This document shows positions 1 through 5,497 of a stretch of DNA of 6,697 bases, piece after piece (the stretch's first letter is position 1; each line of letters begins with the position of its first letter). Both the position numbers and the translations under genes were made by a program. Below the pieces are notes generated by a model. That model was not told where the DNA came from. It ran no database searches and saw nothing but the letters and a program-made list of their open reading frames with translations. The DNA comes from Anaerolineales bacterium. Its GTDB lineage: Bacteria; Chloroflexota; Anaerolineae; Anaerolineales; DRMV01. The stretch is taken from contig WFVP01000411.1 of NCBI GenBank assembly GCA_015491595.1, forward strand, positions 1 through 6,697. Direction: 5' to 3'.

Positions 1-27
1 CTTCCAAGGGTACTGCAAGGACGGAAG

Positions 28-60
28 AACCGGGGGAAGGGCGAGGGGGTTCCTCCGGTT
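28..60 (-). terminator. Stem-loop just downstream of pstS (weak terminator or intercistronic hairpin)
   Basis: The arms at 28-38 and 50-60 are complementary over 11 bp with one imperfect position (A opposite C on the minus strand, a G-U wobble on the plus strand). The loop is 11 nt. The structure begins 5 nt past the pstS-like stop codon. The sequence after it on the minus strand is pyrimidine-rich but has no real T-run, so classic intrinsic termination is doubtful. A hairpin that stabilises the upstream message or lowers read-through into a following pstC-like gene is an equal possibility; whatever gene follows is outside the window. Confidence 0.4.
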
Positions 61-65
61 GGACG

Positions 66-1127
66 CTACGGCGTGGGCACCTCCATGTCCATGGCTTTGA
101 GCCAGTTGGCCTTGGCCTGGTTCAGGGCCTCCCGGCTGGCCGGGAAGTAGCCCACGTCCTGGATTTCCTCGTTCACGCGGGTCAGGTAGAAGTTGATGAA
201 CGCGGCCACCTGGGGCTTGGCCCGCATGATGCTCGGTGCGGAGTAGATGAGCAGGGGCCGGGCCAGGGGGTAAGTGCCCTTTTCCGCGGTCTCCGCGGTG
301 GGGGCCACGCCTTCGATGGGCACGGCCCGGAGTTTATCCTGATTGTGCAGATAGTAGGCAAAGCCGAAGTAGCCGATGCCGTAAGGGGAACCGGCAACGC
401 CCTGTACCAGCACGTTGTCGTCTTCGGAGAAGTTCAGGTTGGCCGCGTTGAGCAGGGGGGTCTCGTCCTTGTTGAAGACGTGTTCCACGAAGAAGTCGAA
501 GGTGCCGCTATCGGTGCCGGGGCTGAAGCGCAGGATGGGCTTGTCGGGCCATTCGGGGCGCACGTCCTTCCAGGTTCGGGCCGTGGAGAAGACCAGGGCC
601 AGTTCCTCCAGGGTCAGGTTGTCCACGAAATCGTTGGTCTTGGAGACGACCACGGCCAGGGCGTCGGTGCCCACGCGGAATTCCACCGGCTCCCGGCCGA
701 TTTTACGGCAACTTTCTACTTCGGAGGGTTTGATGGGGCGGGAGGCGTTGGAGATGTCCGTTTCCCCGGCCACGCAGAAGCGTTCGAAGCCCGCGCCGCT
801 GCCGATGGAATCCACGGTGATCTGGCCCCGATACCCCTCGTCCTGGAAGCGCTCGGCCATGCGCTCCGTGAGGGGAAAGACCGTGGACGAACCTGCGGTG
901 ATGATGTTTCCGCCGTAGTCCGCCGGGTCCACCGGAGGCAAAACGATAACGCCCTCGACCAGAGTGGCACCGGTCGAGGGCGTGGATAGAGCCAGGGATG
1001 TCTCGGGTGCCCCCGGGGTGACGATAAGCACGGGAGTAGCCACAACGCCGCTACAACCCATCAAAAGTCCGAGCAGGAGGAACACCGACCACCAGGGACG
1101 AGGCAGACGGGAACCATGCAAGGACAT
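66..1127 (-). CDS. pstS: PstS-like phosphate ABC transporter substrate-binding lipoprotein
   Basis: The predicted role is to bind inorganic phosphate outside the membrane and deliver it to a PstCAB-type importer. The start at 1127 is chosen because it directly follows a very strong ribosome-binding site and gives a clean lipoprotein signal: Arg residues at 7 and 10, a hydrophobic core at about 13-23, and a lipobox LMGC with Cys25. An in-frame ATG at 1202 would add 25 residues without a signal character. A Pro/Thr/Ser-rich tether spans about residues 26-70. The binding-protein fold then shows family signatures: GSSTV (79-83), SIGSGAG (107-113), DISNASRPIK (124-133) and PGTDSGTFDFF (203-213), the last being the phosphate-binding SGTF loop of PstS proteins. 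The length of 353 aa is normal. No pstC, pstA, pstB or phoU is visible; they may lie beyond position 1. SphX-type or another phosphate-binding subfamily remains possible, but the PstS superfamily call is firm. Confidence 0.93.
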   Translation of the reverse strand: MSLHGSRLPRPWWSVFLLLGLLMGCSGVVATPVLIVTPGAPETSLALSTPSTGATLVEGVIVLPPVDPADYGGNIITAGSSTVFPLTERMAERFQDEGYRGQITVDSIGSGAGFERFCVAGETDISNASRPIKPSEVESCRKIGREPVEFRVGTDALAVVVSKTNDFVDNLTLEELALVFSTARTWKDVRPEWPDKPILRFSPGTDSGTFDFFVEHVFNKDETPLLNAANLNFSEDDNVLVQGVAGSPYGIGYFGFAYYLHNQDKLRAVPIEGVAPTAETAEKGTYPLARPLLIYSAPSIMRAKPQVAAFINFYLTRVNEEIQDVGYFPASREALNQAKANWLKAMDMEVPTP

Positions 1128-1138
1128 ATCACCTCCTT
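1128..1138 (-). promoter_or_regulatory. Extended Shine-Dalgarno site of pstS
   Basis: On the minus strand the sequence AAGGAGGTGAT runs directly into the ATG at 1127. All 11 nt are complementary to the usual bacterial 16S rRNA 3' tail (AUCACCUCCUU). The GGAGG core lies only 4 nt from the start codon, which is closer than typical. The site settles the choice of start. Confidence 0.85.
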
Positions 1139-1278
1139 GAGAGATTCGAACCAGCGGACAGGGGCCGTCGCCAAGCATACCTCGCGCTTGTAGGGCTTTC
1201 AAGGGGGTTGCAGCACTGGCGCATATCCATATCTCGCAAGATGCAAGTCGAAGTCATTGCCCCTATATCTCTTCTTGC

Positions 1279-1300
1279 GGTTCCGTGCCCGGTCGGAACC
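1279..1300. repeat. Short inverted repeat in the pstS upstream region
   Basis: GGTTCCG (1279-1285) and CGGAACC (1294-1300) are perfect inverted copies separated by 8 nt. On the minus strand the pairing can extend by a wobble and one further pair. No T-run follows on either strand, so this resembles a leader hairpin or an operator dyad rather than a terminator. A 7-bp dyad can also arise by chance. Confidence 0.3.
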
Positions 1301-1421
1301 ACGGTGGGCAAAGACAGATGACATGCCCTTTCCATAGGACGAGGAACCACACCGCACAGGCGATATGGGTAGGCGACAGGTTTGCAGCATCCTCGTGGGC
1401 GCGGTCGAATTCCCACCGTTT

Positions 1422-1883
1422 TCATGGACGTGGCCCCTCTCCTTCCAGGGGAAGTCCGGGTGCATGGACTTCGTTCACCCCGAAATCCAGCAAGTGCACC
1501 ACCTGCCAGCTCCGGGCCACCAGCGCCTGGGCGATGAACCGGCGATGACACCGCCGCCAGTCCCGTTCGGCGCAGAGGATGGCCACCGTCGCTTCCCGGG
1601 CCAGGGAGGCCAGCTGGGCCAACCCCTGTTGAAAGGCCGCGGTGGCCATGTAATCCGGATACGGCGGTTGGGTGCGCCCACCCAGGGTCTGTCCCAGCCA
1701 TGCGTAACCCATGCCCGCGGCCTCCAGACCGGCCTTCAAAGCCTCCTTTCGGAACCAGGGCCAGCGCCGGGAGCCGGGGAAGCGCCGCACGTCCACCACC
1801 ATCTGCACGCCGGCTTCCCGGAGCAGCACGATGAGGTCCTGCAGGGAACGGTTGGAATGCCCCACCGTGAACACCGTCGGCAT
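1422..1883 (-). CDS. DUF488 family protein
   Basis: This 153-aa soluble protein belongs to the DUF488 family, whose biochemical role is not settled. Family signatures are clear: TVGHSN at residues 6-11, DVRRFPGSRR at 31-40, LGG at 67-69, and the paired cysteine motif CAE (104-106) with CHR (112-114), followed by a conserved-looking amphipathic helix. The ATG at 1883 is preceded by GGGAG at a suitable distance. That ribosome-binding site overlaps the folC stop codon and the two genes are separated by only 10 nt, so translation is probably coupled and the gene is likely transcribed with folC. The same reading frame stays open for over 200 codons upstream inside folC, but that extension has no family similarity and is a high-GC shadow. 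No signal peptide or membrane segment is seen. Confidence 0.93.
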   Translation of the reverse strand: MPTVFTVGHSNRSLQDLIVLLREAGVQMVVDVRRFPGSRRWPWFRKEALKAGLEAAGMGYAWLGQTLGGRTQPPYPDYMATAAFQQGLAQLASLAREATVAILCAERDWRRCHRRFIAQALVARSWQVVHLLDFGVNEVHAPGLPLEGEGPRP

Positions 1884-1889
1884 CGGCGG

Positions 1890-1894
1890 CTCCC
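1890..1894 (-). promoter_or_regulatory. Ribosome-binding site of the DUF488 gene, overlapping the folC stop
   Basis: GGGAG on the minus strand ends 6 nt before the ATG at 1883. Its first G is the last base of the folC TAG stop (1894-1896). This overlap favours termination-reinitiation coupling between the two genes. Confidence 0.6.
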
Positions 1895-3228
1895 TACGGC
1901 CAGGGGTCCCCTTCGGGCACCGACATATGCCCCAGCGCGGACCAGGCCTCGCGCGCCTCGGCCACCACGAAGAGGGAACCCGTGACCACCAGGGGGTTCC
2001 CCTCCTCCAGGGCCTGACGAAAGGCCGCGTCAACGGAGGCCGCGGTCCGAACGGGCCACCCCAAGGCTTCCACTTGCGGGGCCAGCTCCTCCACCGGGAC
2101 CGCGCGCGGGTGCCGGGAGCGGACGACCCAAAGGGTCGCCACGTCCACATGCGCCTGCAAGGCCTGCAAGAGGGCCCCCGGGTCCTTGCCCCGAGAAAGG
2201 CCGAAGACGACGATCCAGGTCCGGTCGGGGAAGACCTGGGCCAGGGTCCGGGCCAGGGCGCGGCCGGATTCCCGATTGTGGGCGCCGTCCAGCACGACGG
2301 GGGGTTCCTCCCGAAGCACCTCAAAGCGCCCCGGCCAATGCACCGTGGCCAACCCTTCCTCCAGGGCCGAAGGGGGCACGGACCAACCCTGGGCCCGGAG
2401 CACGTCCACGGAGGCGGCCACCAGCGCGGCGTTCTCGGCCTGATGTTCCCCCAACAGAGCCAGACGATAACGGACCACCGCGCCCTGGTCGTCCCGCAAG
2501 CGTATCCGCTGGCCGCGCGGTGTGACCTCTTCCACGAGGATGGCGGAGGGCTCCACCACGTGCAAAGGCGCGCCCCGGTCCTCGGCCACACGACGCAGCA
2601 CCTCCATGGCCTCGGTGTCCTGGGTCACCGTCACCGCGGGCACGCCCGGCTTGAAGATGCCCGCCTTCTCGTAGGCGATGTCCCGCAACGTCGGACCCAG
2701 CACCTCGGTGTGGTCCAGGCCCAAGCGGGTGACCAGGGTAAGTTGAGGGCACACCACGTTGGTGGAATCCAACCGCCCTCCTAATCCCACTTCCACCACC
2801 GCCACGTCCACCTGGAACTGGGCAAAGACCAGAAAGGCCATGGCCGTGAGCACATCGAACACGGTGAGGTCGGAATCCGCTTCCATAAAGGCCTGAAGGG
2901 CGTTCATCCAATGCACGAAGGTCTCCCGAGAAATCGGCTCCCCCTGTACGCGAATCCGTTCCCGCACGGTGTGCAAATGGGGCGAGGTGTACAGCCCGGT
3001 GCGATACCCTGCGGCCCGAAAGACGGCCTCCAGCATGGCCGCGGTGGACCCTTTGCCCTTCGTGCCCGCGATGTGCACGACGGGGAAGGTGTGTTGCGGG
3101 TCCCCCAAAGCCGCCAACAAACGACGTATCGGAACCAGACGCAAAGCCTCGGGTTGACGGACCCGCTGGACTTCAAAGTTAGCCCGGCTGTAGAGCATGT
3201 GCAAGGCCTGACGATAATCCTGAATCAT
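1894..3228 (-). CDS. folC: Bifunctional dihydrofolate synthase / folylpolyglutamate synthase
   Basis: This cytoplasmic Mur-ligase-family enzyme adds L-glutamate to dihydropteroate to make dihydrofolate, and then extends the glutamate tail of reduced folates, using ATP. The chain is 444 aa, usual for FolC. Visible motifs are the P-loop GTKGKGS (55-61), TSPHL (81-85), EVGLGGRLDSTN (146-157), DHTEVLG (172-178), the YEKAGIFKPG segment with the probable carbamylated lysine K188, GEHQAENA (260-267), WPGR (298-301), DGAHN (314-318) at the start of the C-terminal domain, and TGSL near 417. The ATG at 3228 is preferred because the protein then begins with the typical N-terminal helix (DYRQALHMLYSR) and a GGGAG site lies 6 nt upstream. 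An upstream in-frame ATG at 3372 would add 48 unrelated residues. It is transcribed away from the folK-folP gene and followed closely by the DUF488 gene. Whether both DHFS and FPGS activities are present cannot be told from sequence alone. Confidence 0.97.
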   Translation of the reverse strand: MIQDYRQALHMLYSRANFEVQRVRQPEALRLVPIRRLLAALGDPQHTFPVVHIAGTKGKGSTAAMLEAVFRAAGYRTGLYTSPHLHTVRERIRVQGEPISRETFVHWMNALQAFMEADSDLTVFDVLTAMAFLVFAQFQVDVAVVEVGLGGRLDSTNVVCPQLTLVTRLGLDHTEVLGPTLRDIAYEKAGIFKPGVPAVTVTQDTEAMEVLRRVAEDRGAPLHVVEPSAILVEEVTPRGQRIRLRDDQGAVVRYRLALLGEHQAENAALVAASVDVLRAQGWSVPPSALEEGLATVHWPGRFEVLREEPPVVLDGAHNRESGRALARTLAQVFPDRTWIVVFGLSRGKDPGALLQALQAHVDVATLWVVRSRHPRAVPVEELAPQVEALGWPVRTAASVDAAFRQALEEGNPLVVTGSLFVVAEAREAWSALGHMSVPEGDPWP

Positions 3229-3234
3229 CCTTGA

Positions 3235-3257
3235 CTCCCGGGTTTGTTTCCCGAGAG
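3235..3257 (-). promoter_or_regulatory. Dyad overlapping the folC ribosome-binding site
   Basis: On the minus strand, CTCTCGGG (3257-3250) and CCCGGGAG (3242-3235) pair over 8 bp with one U-G wobble around a 7-nt loop AAACAAA. The 3' arm contains the GGGAG ribosome-binding site of folC. If the message includes both arms, the site would be masked. If transcription starts near 3251, as the neighbouring -10-like box suggests, the dyad would instead act at DNA level over the start site. No known riboswitch class is recognised here. Confidence 0.4.
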
Positions 3258-3263
3258 ATTGTA
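3258..3263 (-). promoter_or_regulatory. Possible -10 element for folC
   Basis: TACAAT on the minus strand matches five of six positions of the sigma-70-type -10 consensus and lies 30 nt upstream of the folC start. At the expected 16-18 nt spacing only a poor -35 (TTCGTG-like) is seen, so support is limited. Confidence 0.35.
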
Positions 3264-3325
3264 CTCCCACCTGCACATGGCACGAAATTCCTCCAGGGGC
3301 ATCGTCTGACGTCTCTCCTTCGGGG

Positions 3326-3331
3326 TATGAT
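3326..3331 (+). promoter_or_regulatory. Possible -10 element for the folK-folP gene
   Basis: TATGAT matches five of six positions of the -10 consensus and lies 31 nt upstream of the ATG at 3363. No good -35 hexamer occurs at normal spacing; the nearest TGAC-containing word at 3306-3311 is too close. With the folC -10 candidate at 3258-3263 it would form a divergent, non-overlapping promoter pair in the 134-bp gap. Confidence 0.3.
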
Positions 3332-3350
3332 GGGAAGGCAAACCCCACAC

Positions 3351-3357
3351 AGGAGGG
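3351..3357 (+). promoter_or_regulatory. Ribosome-binding site of the folK-folP gene
   Basis: AGGAGGG lies 5 nt before the ATG at 3363. It decides the start against the in-frame upstream extension, which is open back to 3231 but runs through the divergent promoter region and lacks family similarity. Confidence 0.8.
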
Positions 3358-3362
3358 AAACC

Positions 3363-4742
3363 ATGCCTCCACTTCGACGTCGGAAGCATTTCGTCGGCAT
3401 TGCGCTGGGGAGCAACCTGCAAGACCGGGATGCCAATCTCCGTCAGGCCCTGGAAGGGTTGCTGGAGTGGGTGGAAATCGAAGCCGTGTCCTCCTTCTAC
3501 GAGACGGACCCGGTGGGCTATCTCGACCAACCCCGTTTCCTCAACGCGGTGTGCCTCGGCACCACGGACCTGGAGCCCTCCGAACTCCTCCACCGCATGA
3601 AGGCCCTCGAGGACCGCATGGGACGCACGCCCGGCCCCCGATGGGGCCCGCGTATCATTGACCTGGACCTACTGTTCTACGACGACCTGGTGGTCGAGGG
3701 GGAGACCCTCACCCTTCCGCATCCACATCTCCACGAACGGGCCTTCGTGTTGGTGCCCCTGGCCGAAATTGCGCCCCGTTGGGTGCATCCCCGTCTGGGG
3801 AAGACCGCGGCCTCTCTGGCCGCGCGCGTGTTGACCTCGGGGATTCGCCCCTGGGCCCGGGCCCCTATGCGCATCGGACGGCAATTCTTCTACTGGGGCC
3901 GGGAAACCTTCATCATGGGCATCCTCAACGTCACCCCCGACTCCTTCTCCGGCGACGGCCTGCTCCAACGGGCCGATTGGGTGCGCGCGGCCGTGGAGCA
4001 GGCCCGGCGCTTCCAGGAAGAAGGCGCGCACTTCCTGGACGTGGGCGGGGAAAGCACCCGGCCCGGTTCCGAACCGGTCACCGCGGAGGAGGAAATGCGC
4101 CGGGTTCTGCCCGTCATTGAAGCTCTGGCGGCCGAAGGGCTGGGACCCATTTCCATCGACACCTACAAGGCCCGGGTGGCCCGGGCGGCGGTAGAGGCCG
4201 GTGCTGACCTCATCAACGACGTTTGGGCCTTCCGCGCCGACCCCGAGATGGCCGCGGTGGCTGCGGACCTGGGGGTACCGGTCATCCTCATGGACAACCG
4301 GGCGAAGCGCGAAGCCGTGGTGAAAGACGCGCGCCTGGGCGCCCGATACGAGGGGGAAGCCGTAGGTGACATGGTGGTCGCCGTGCGCCGTCACCTGCAC
4401 GAACGGGCCCAGGCCGCGCAACGGGCCGGCATTCCTCCGTATCGCATCATCCTCGACCCCGGCATCGGCTTTGGAAAAACCGTGGAGCAAAATCTGGACC
4501 TCATCCGACGCCTGGACGAGCTGGCGGTTTTGGGCTATCCCTTACTGGTCGGCCCCTCCCGCAAGTCCTTCATTGGGTTCACCCTGGAGCTGCCCGTGGA
4601 AGAACGCCTGGAAGGTACCGCGGCCGCGGTGGCGGTGAGCATCGTGCGGGGCGCGGACATCCTGCGGGTCCACGACGTCCAGGCCATGTCCCGGGTGGCC
4701 CGCATGACCGACGCCCTGGTGCGCCGCCAACCGGGCGGGTGA
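3363..4742 (+). CDS. folKP: Bifunctional HPPK-DHPS (FolK-FolP fusion)
   Basis: One 459-aa chain carries two consecutive folate enzymes. The N-terminal 2-amino-4-hydroxy-6-hydroxymethyldihydropteridine pyrophosphokinase spans about residues 8-160, with LGSNL (15-19), FYETDPVGYLDQPRFLNAV (45-63), RWGPRIIDLDLL (93-104; catalytic-type Arg97, Asp100, Asp102) and LPHPHLHERAF (118-128). A short linker (about 161-175) joins it to dihydropteroate synthase (about 176-459), with MGILNVTPDSFSGDG (185-199), STRPG (231-235), SIDTYKA (264-270), IND (284-286), DPGIGFGKT (365-373), GPSRKSFIG (397-405) and RVHDV (435-439). Residues matching E. coli DHPS N22, D96, N115, D185, K221, R255 and H257 appear as N189, D266, N285, D365, K401, R435 and H437, so the domain should be active. 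One deviation is LMDNRA (309-314) where many DHPS have LMHM. It is transcribed divergently from folC. Both domains look complete and in frame. The product is cytoplasmic and is the expected sulfonamide target. Confidence 0.96.
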   Translation: MPPLRRRKHFVGIALGSNLQDRDANLRQALEGLLEWVEIEAVSSFYETDPVGYLDQPRFLNAVCLGTTDLEPSELLHRMKALEDRMGRTPGPRWGPRIIDLDLLFYDDLVVEGETLTLPHPHLHERAFVLVPLAEIAPRWVHPRLGKTAASLAARVLTSGIRPWARAPMRIGRQFFYWGRETFIMGILNVTPDSFSGDGLLQRADWVRAAVEQARRFQEEGAHFLDVGGESTRPGSEPVTAEEEMRRVLPVIEALAAEGLGPISIDTYKARVARAAVEAGADLINDVWAFRADPEMAAVAADLGVPVILMDNRAKREAVVKDARLGARYEGEAVGDMVVAVRRHLHERAQAAQRAGIPPYRIILDPGIGFGKTVEQNLDLIRRLDELAVLGYPLLVGPSRKSFIGFTLELPVEERLEGTAAAVAVSIVRGADILRVHDVQAMSRVARMTDALVRRQPGG

Positions 4743-4782
4743 ACCACCCCTCCACCGCCCCATGGCACCGTCGCATCCCCAA

Positions 4783-4822
4783 AGTGTCATCTGTCACGGA
4801 GCCTTGCGTGACAGATGACACT
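4783..4822. terminator. Perfect 16-bp inverted repeat followed by a T-run; probable folK-folP terminator
   Basis: AGTGTCATCTGTCACG (4783-4798) and its exact reverse complement (4807-4822) flank an 8-nt loop. After a GCA spacer comes TTTTT (4826-4830), so the plus strand resembles a rho-independent terminator 40 nt past the folK-folP stop. The stem is long and only moderately GC-rich for a terminator in such GC-rich DNA. Each arm contains two TGTCA units 7 bp apart. It could instead be, or also serve as, a protein-binding dyad or a dispersed repeat upstream of the next gene. Confidence 0.6.
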
Positions 4823-4843
4823 GCATTTTTGAAAAAACGCAAA

Positions 4844-4849
4844 TACAAT
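4844..4849 (+). promoter_or_regulatory. Possible -10 element for the DUF981 gene
   Basis: TACAAT occurs in a markedly A-rich stretch (4831-4856) that stands out in this GC-rich window, 44 nt upstream of the ATG at 4894. The region about 17 nt upstream (CTGCAT, 4821-4826) is a poor -35 and touches the end of the inverted repeat, so a factor bound at the repeat could influence this promoter. The same hexamer is the folC -10 candidate. Confidence 0.35.
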
Positions 4850-4880
4850 AAAAAGTGAAGACGGGTCCGCACGCTCCCAT

Positions 4881-4888
4881 GAGGAGGT
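4881..4888 (+). promoter_or_regulatory. Ribosome-binding site of the DUF981 gene
   Basis: GAGGAGGT ends 5 nt before the ATG at 4894 and fixes that codon as the start. In-frame ATGs at 4855 and 4879 would prepend a charged segment to the first membrane helix. Confidence 0.75.
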
Positions 4889-4893
4889 CTGCC

Positions 4894-5475
4894 ATGTTTG
4901 TGGATTATCTCACCCTGGTCATGCTCAACCTGGTGGCCGGATTGGGCATCCTGGCCTACTACGTCGCCACGGGTCTGAGGCCCAATAAGGGTGTCGCCGC
5001 GGGGTTTGGCGTGGTGGGCTTGCTCAGCACCGTGCTCGGCCTTCACATGAGCCTCACCTGGCCGTTACCCGGCAGCTACAACATCCTCTTTGGGGAACCC
5101 ACCACCCTTCTCGGTCTGGTCTTTCTGGGCGCGGCCCTCGCCATCGCGAAGGAGTGGGACCTTTACCCCACGGCCCTCTTCGCCTTCTTTGCCGGCGTGA
5201 ACGGCCTGGCGGCGGGGTACGCCATCATCGTCAATGATCTCACCCGCGACCCCCTGATGTCCGGCCTCTCGTTCATCCTTACGGGTCTGCTGGGCGTTCT
5301 GGCGCCCTTCGGGCTGAAGTGGAAGGAGAACCGGACCTTCCGTTATCTCGCCCTGGCCCTCATCATCGTCGTGTTGCTCCTGTGGCTGTATGCCTGGTAC
5401 AAGTCCCTGCTGGGGCACGTGGAACTGTTCAGCGAATGGGCGCCGGATGCGATGCTGACGCGACAGGCCAAGTGA
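4894..5475 (+). CDS. DUF981 family membrane protein
   Basis: This 193-aa integral membrane protein has about six predicted helices, near residues 5-27, 34-56, 63-85, 91-114, 122-141 and 150-169, and a short polar C-terminal tail. I assign it to the DUF981 family from the overall pattern and the motif GLHMSLTWPLPGSYN (49-63) followed by FGE (66-68). The function of this family is not known to me. The motif combines a histidine, tryptophan, prolines and a glutamate within or beside helices 2 and 3, a plausible site for a ligand, ion or cofactor, but this is inference. There is no signal peptide beyond the first helix. The gene stands alone: it has its own strong ribosome-binding site, a possible promoter after the 4783-4822 repeat, and a convergent neighbour downstream. 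It may also receive read-through from folK-folP. Confidence 0.85.
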   Translation: MFVDYLTLVMLNLVAGLGILAYYVATGLRPNKGVAAGFGVVGLLSTVLGLHMSLTWPLPGSYNILFGEPTTLLGLVFLGAALAIAKEWDLYPTALFAFFAGVNGLAAGYAIIVNDLTRDPLMSGLSFILTGLLGVLAPFGLKWKENRTFRYLALALIIVVLLLWLYAWYKSLLGHVELFSEWAPDAMLTRQAK

Positions 5476-5497
5476 CCGCCGACCTCGTCTCGACCAC

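Larger units (their letters stand above)
1128..1421. other. Gene-free region between the DUF488 gene and pstS
   Basis: This 294-bp stretch carries the leader and presumably the promoter of pstS (read leftward) and the 3' flank of the DUF488 gene. No protein with recognisable features is encoded here. It holds a 7-bp perfect inverted repeat (1279-1285 and 1294-1300, loop 8 nt), a weak 5-bp stem (1395-1399 and 1412-1416) after the DUF488 stop, and the word GACAGATGACA at 1313-1323, which recurs in the inverted repeat near 4810. AT-richer steps around 1221-1270 could include a -10 element, but I could not pair one convincingly with a -35. Confidence 0.6.

Noticed and set aside
32..49. G-quadruplex candidate on the plus strand (runs of 5, 3 and 5 G)
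   Set aside because: A fourth run of at least three G within loop distance is missing.
1141..1155. tRNA T-loop-like word GGTTCGAATCTC on the minus strand in the pstS leader
   Set aside because: The flanking bases do not form a T-stem, and no acceptor, D or anticodon arm can be placed around it.
1308..1325. PHO-box-like TGTCAT/CTGTC repeats upstream of pstS
   Set aside because: The PhoB consensus uses 7-bp units with an 11-bp period, whereas here the units repeat every 7 bp. The match is not good enough to call a PhoB site.
1295..1350. Direct repeat GGAACCAC at 1295-1302 and 1343-1350
   Set aside because: Two 8-mer copies 48 bp apart are easily explained by chance, and the flanks do not match.
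1382..1421. Riboswitch-like run (GTGGGAATTCGACCG on the minus strand) downstream of the DUF488 gene
   Set aside because: It vaguely resembles the start of an FMN element but lacks the rest of the conserved core and the helices, and no related gene follows.
1422..2591. Possible DUF488 fusion with a 236-residue N-terminal extension
   Set aside because: The extension is an out-of-frame reading of folC with biased Arg/Pro/Trp composition. The DUF488 family starts naturally at the ATG at 1883, which has its own ribosome-binding site.
1711..2784. Long open frame on the plus strand opposite the DUF488 and folC genes
   Set aside because: Its product is Gly/Pro/Arg/His-rich with no recognisable domain, and the opposite strand holds two unmistakable genes. 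It is a high-GC shadow.
3231..3362. Upstream in-frame extension of the folK-folP gene
   Set aside because: It has no family similarity and crosses the divergent promoter region, and the ATG at 3363 has a strong ribosome-binding site.
3669..4490. Long open frame on the minus strand opposite the folK-folP gene
   Set aside because: It shows shadow-type composition and no ribosome-binding site or domain was recognised, while the sense gene has complete catalytic motifs.
4829..4849. TTGAAA (4829-4834) as the -35 partner of TACAAT (4844-4849)
   Set aside because: The spacing is only 9 nt, far below the 16-18 nt needed.
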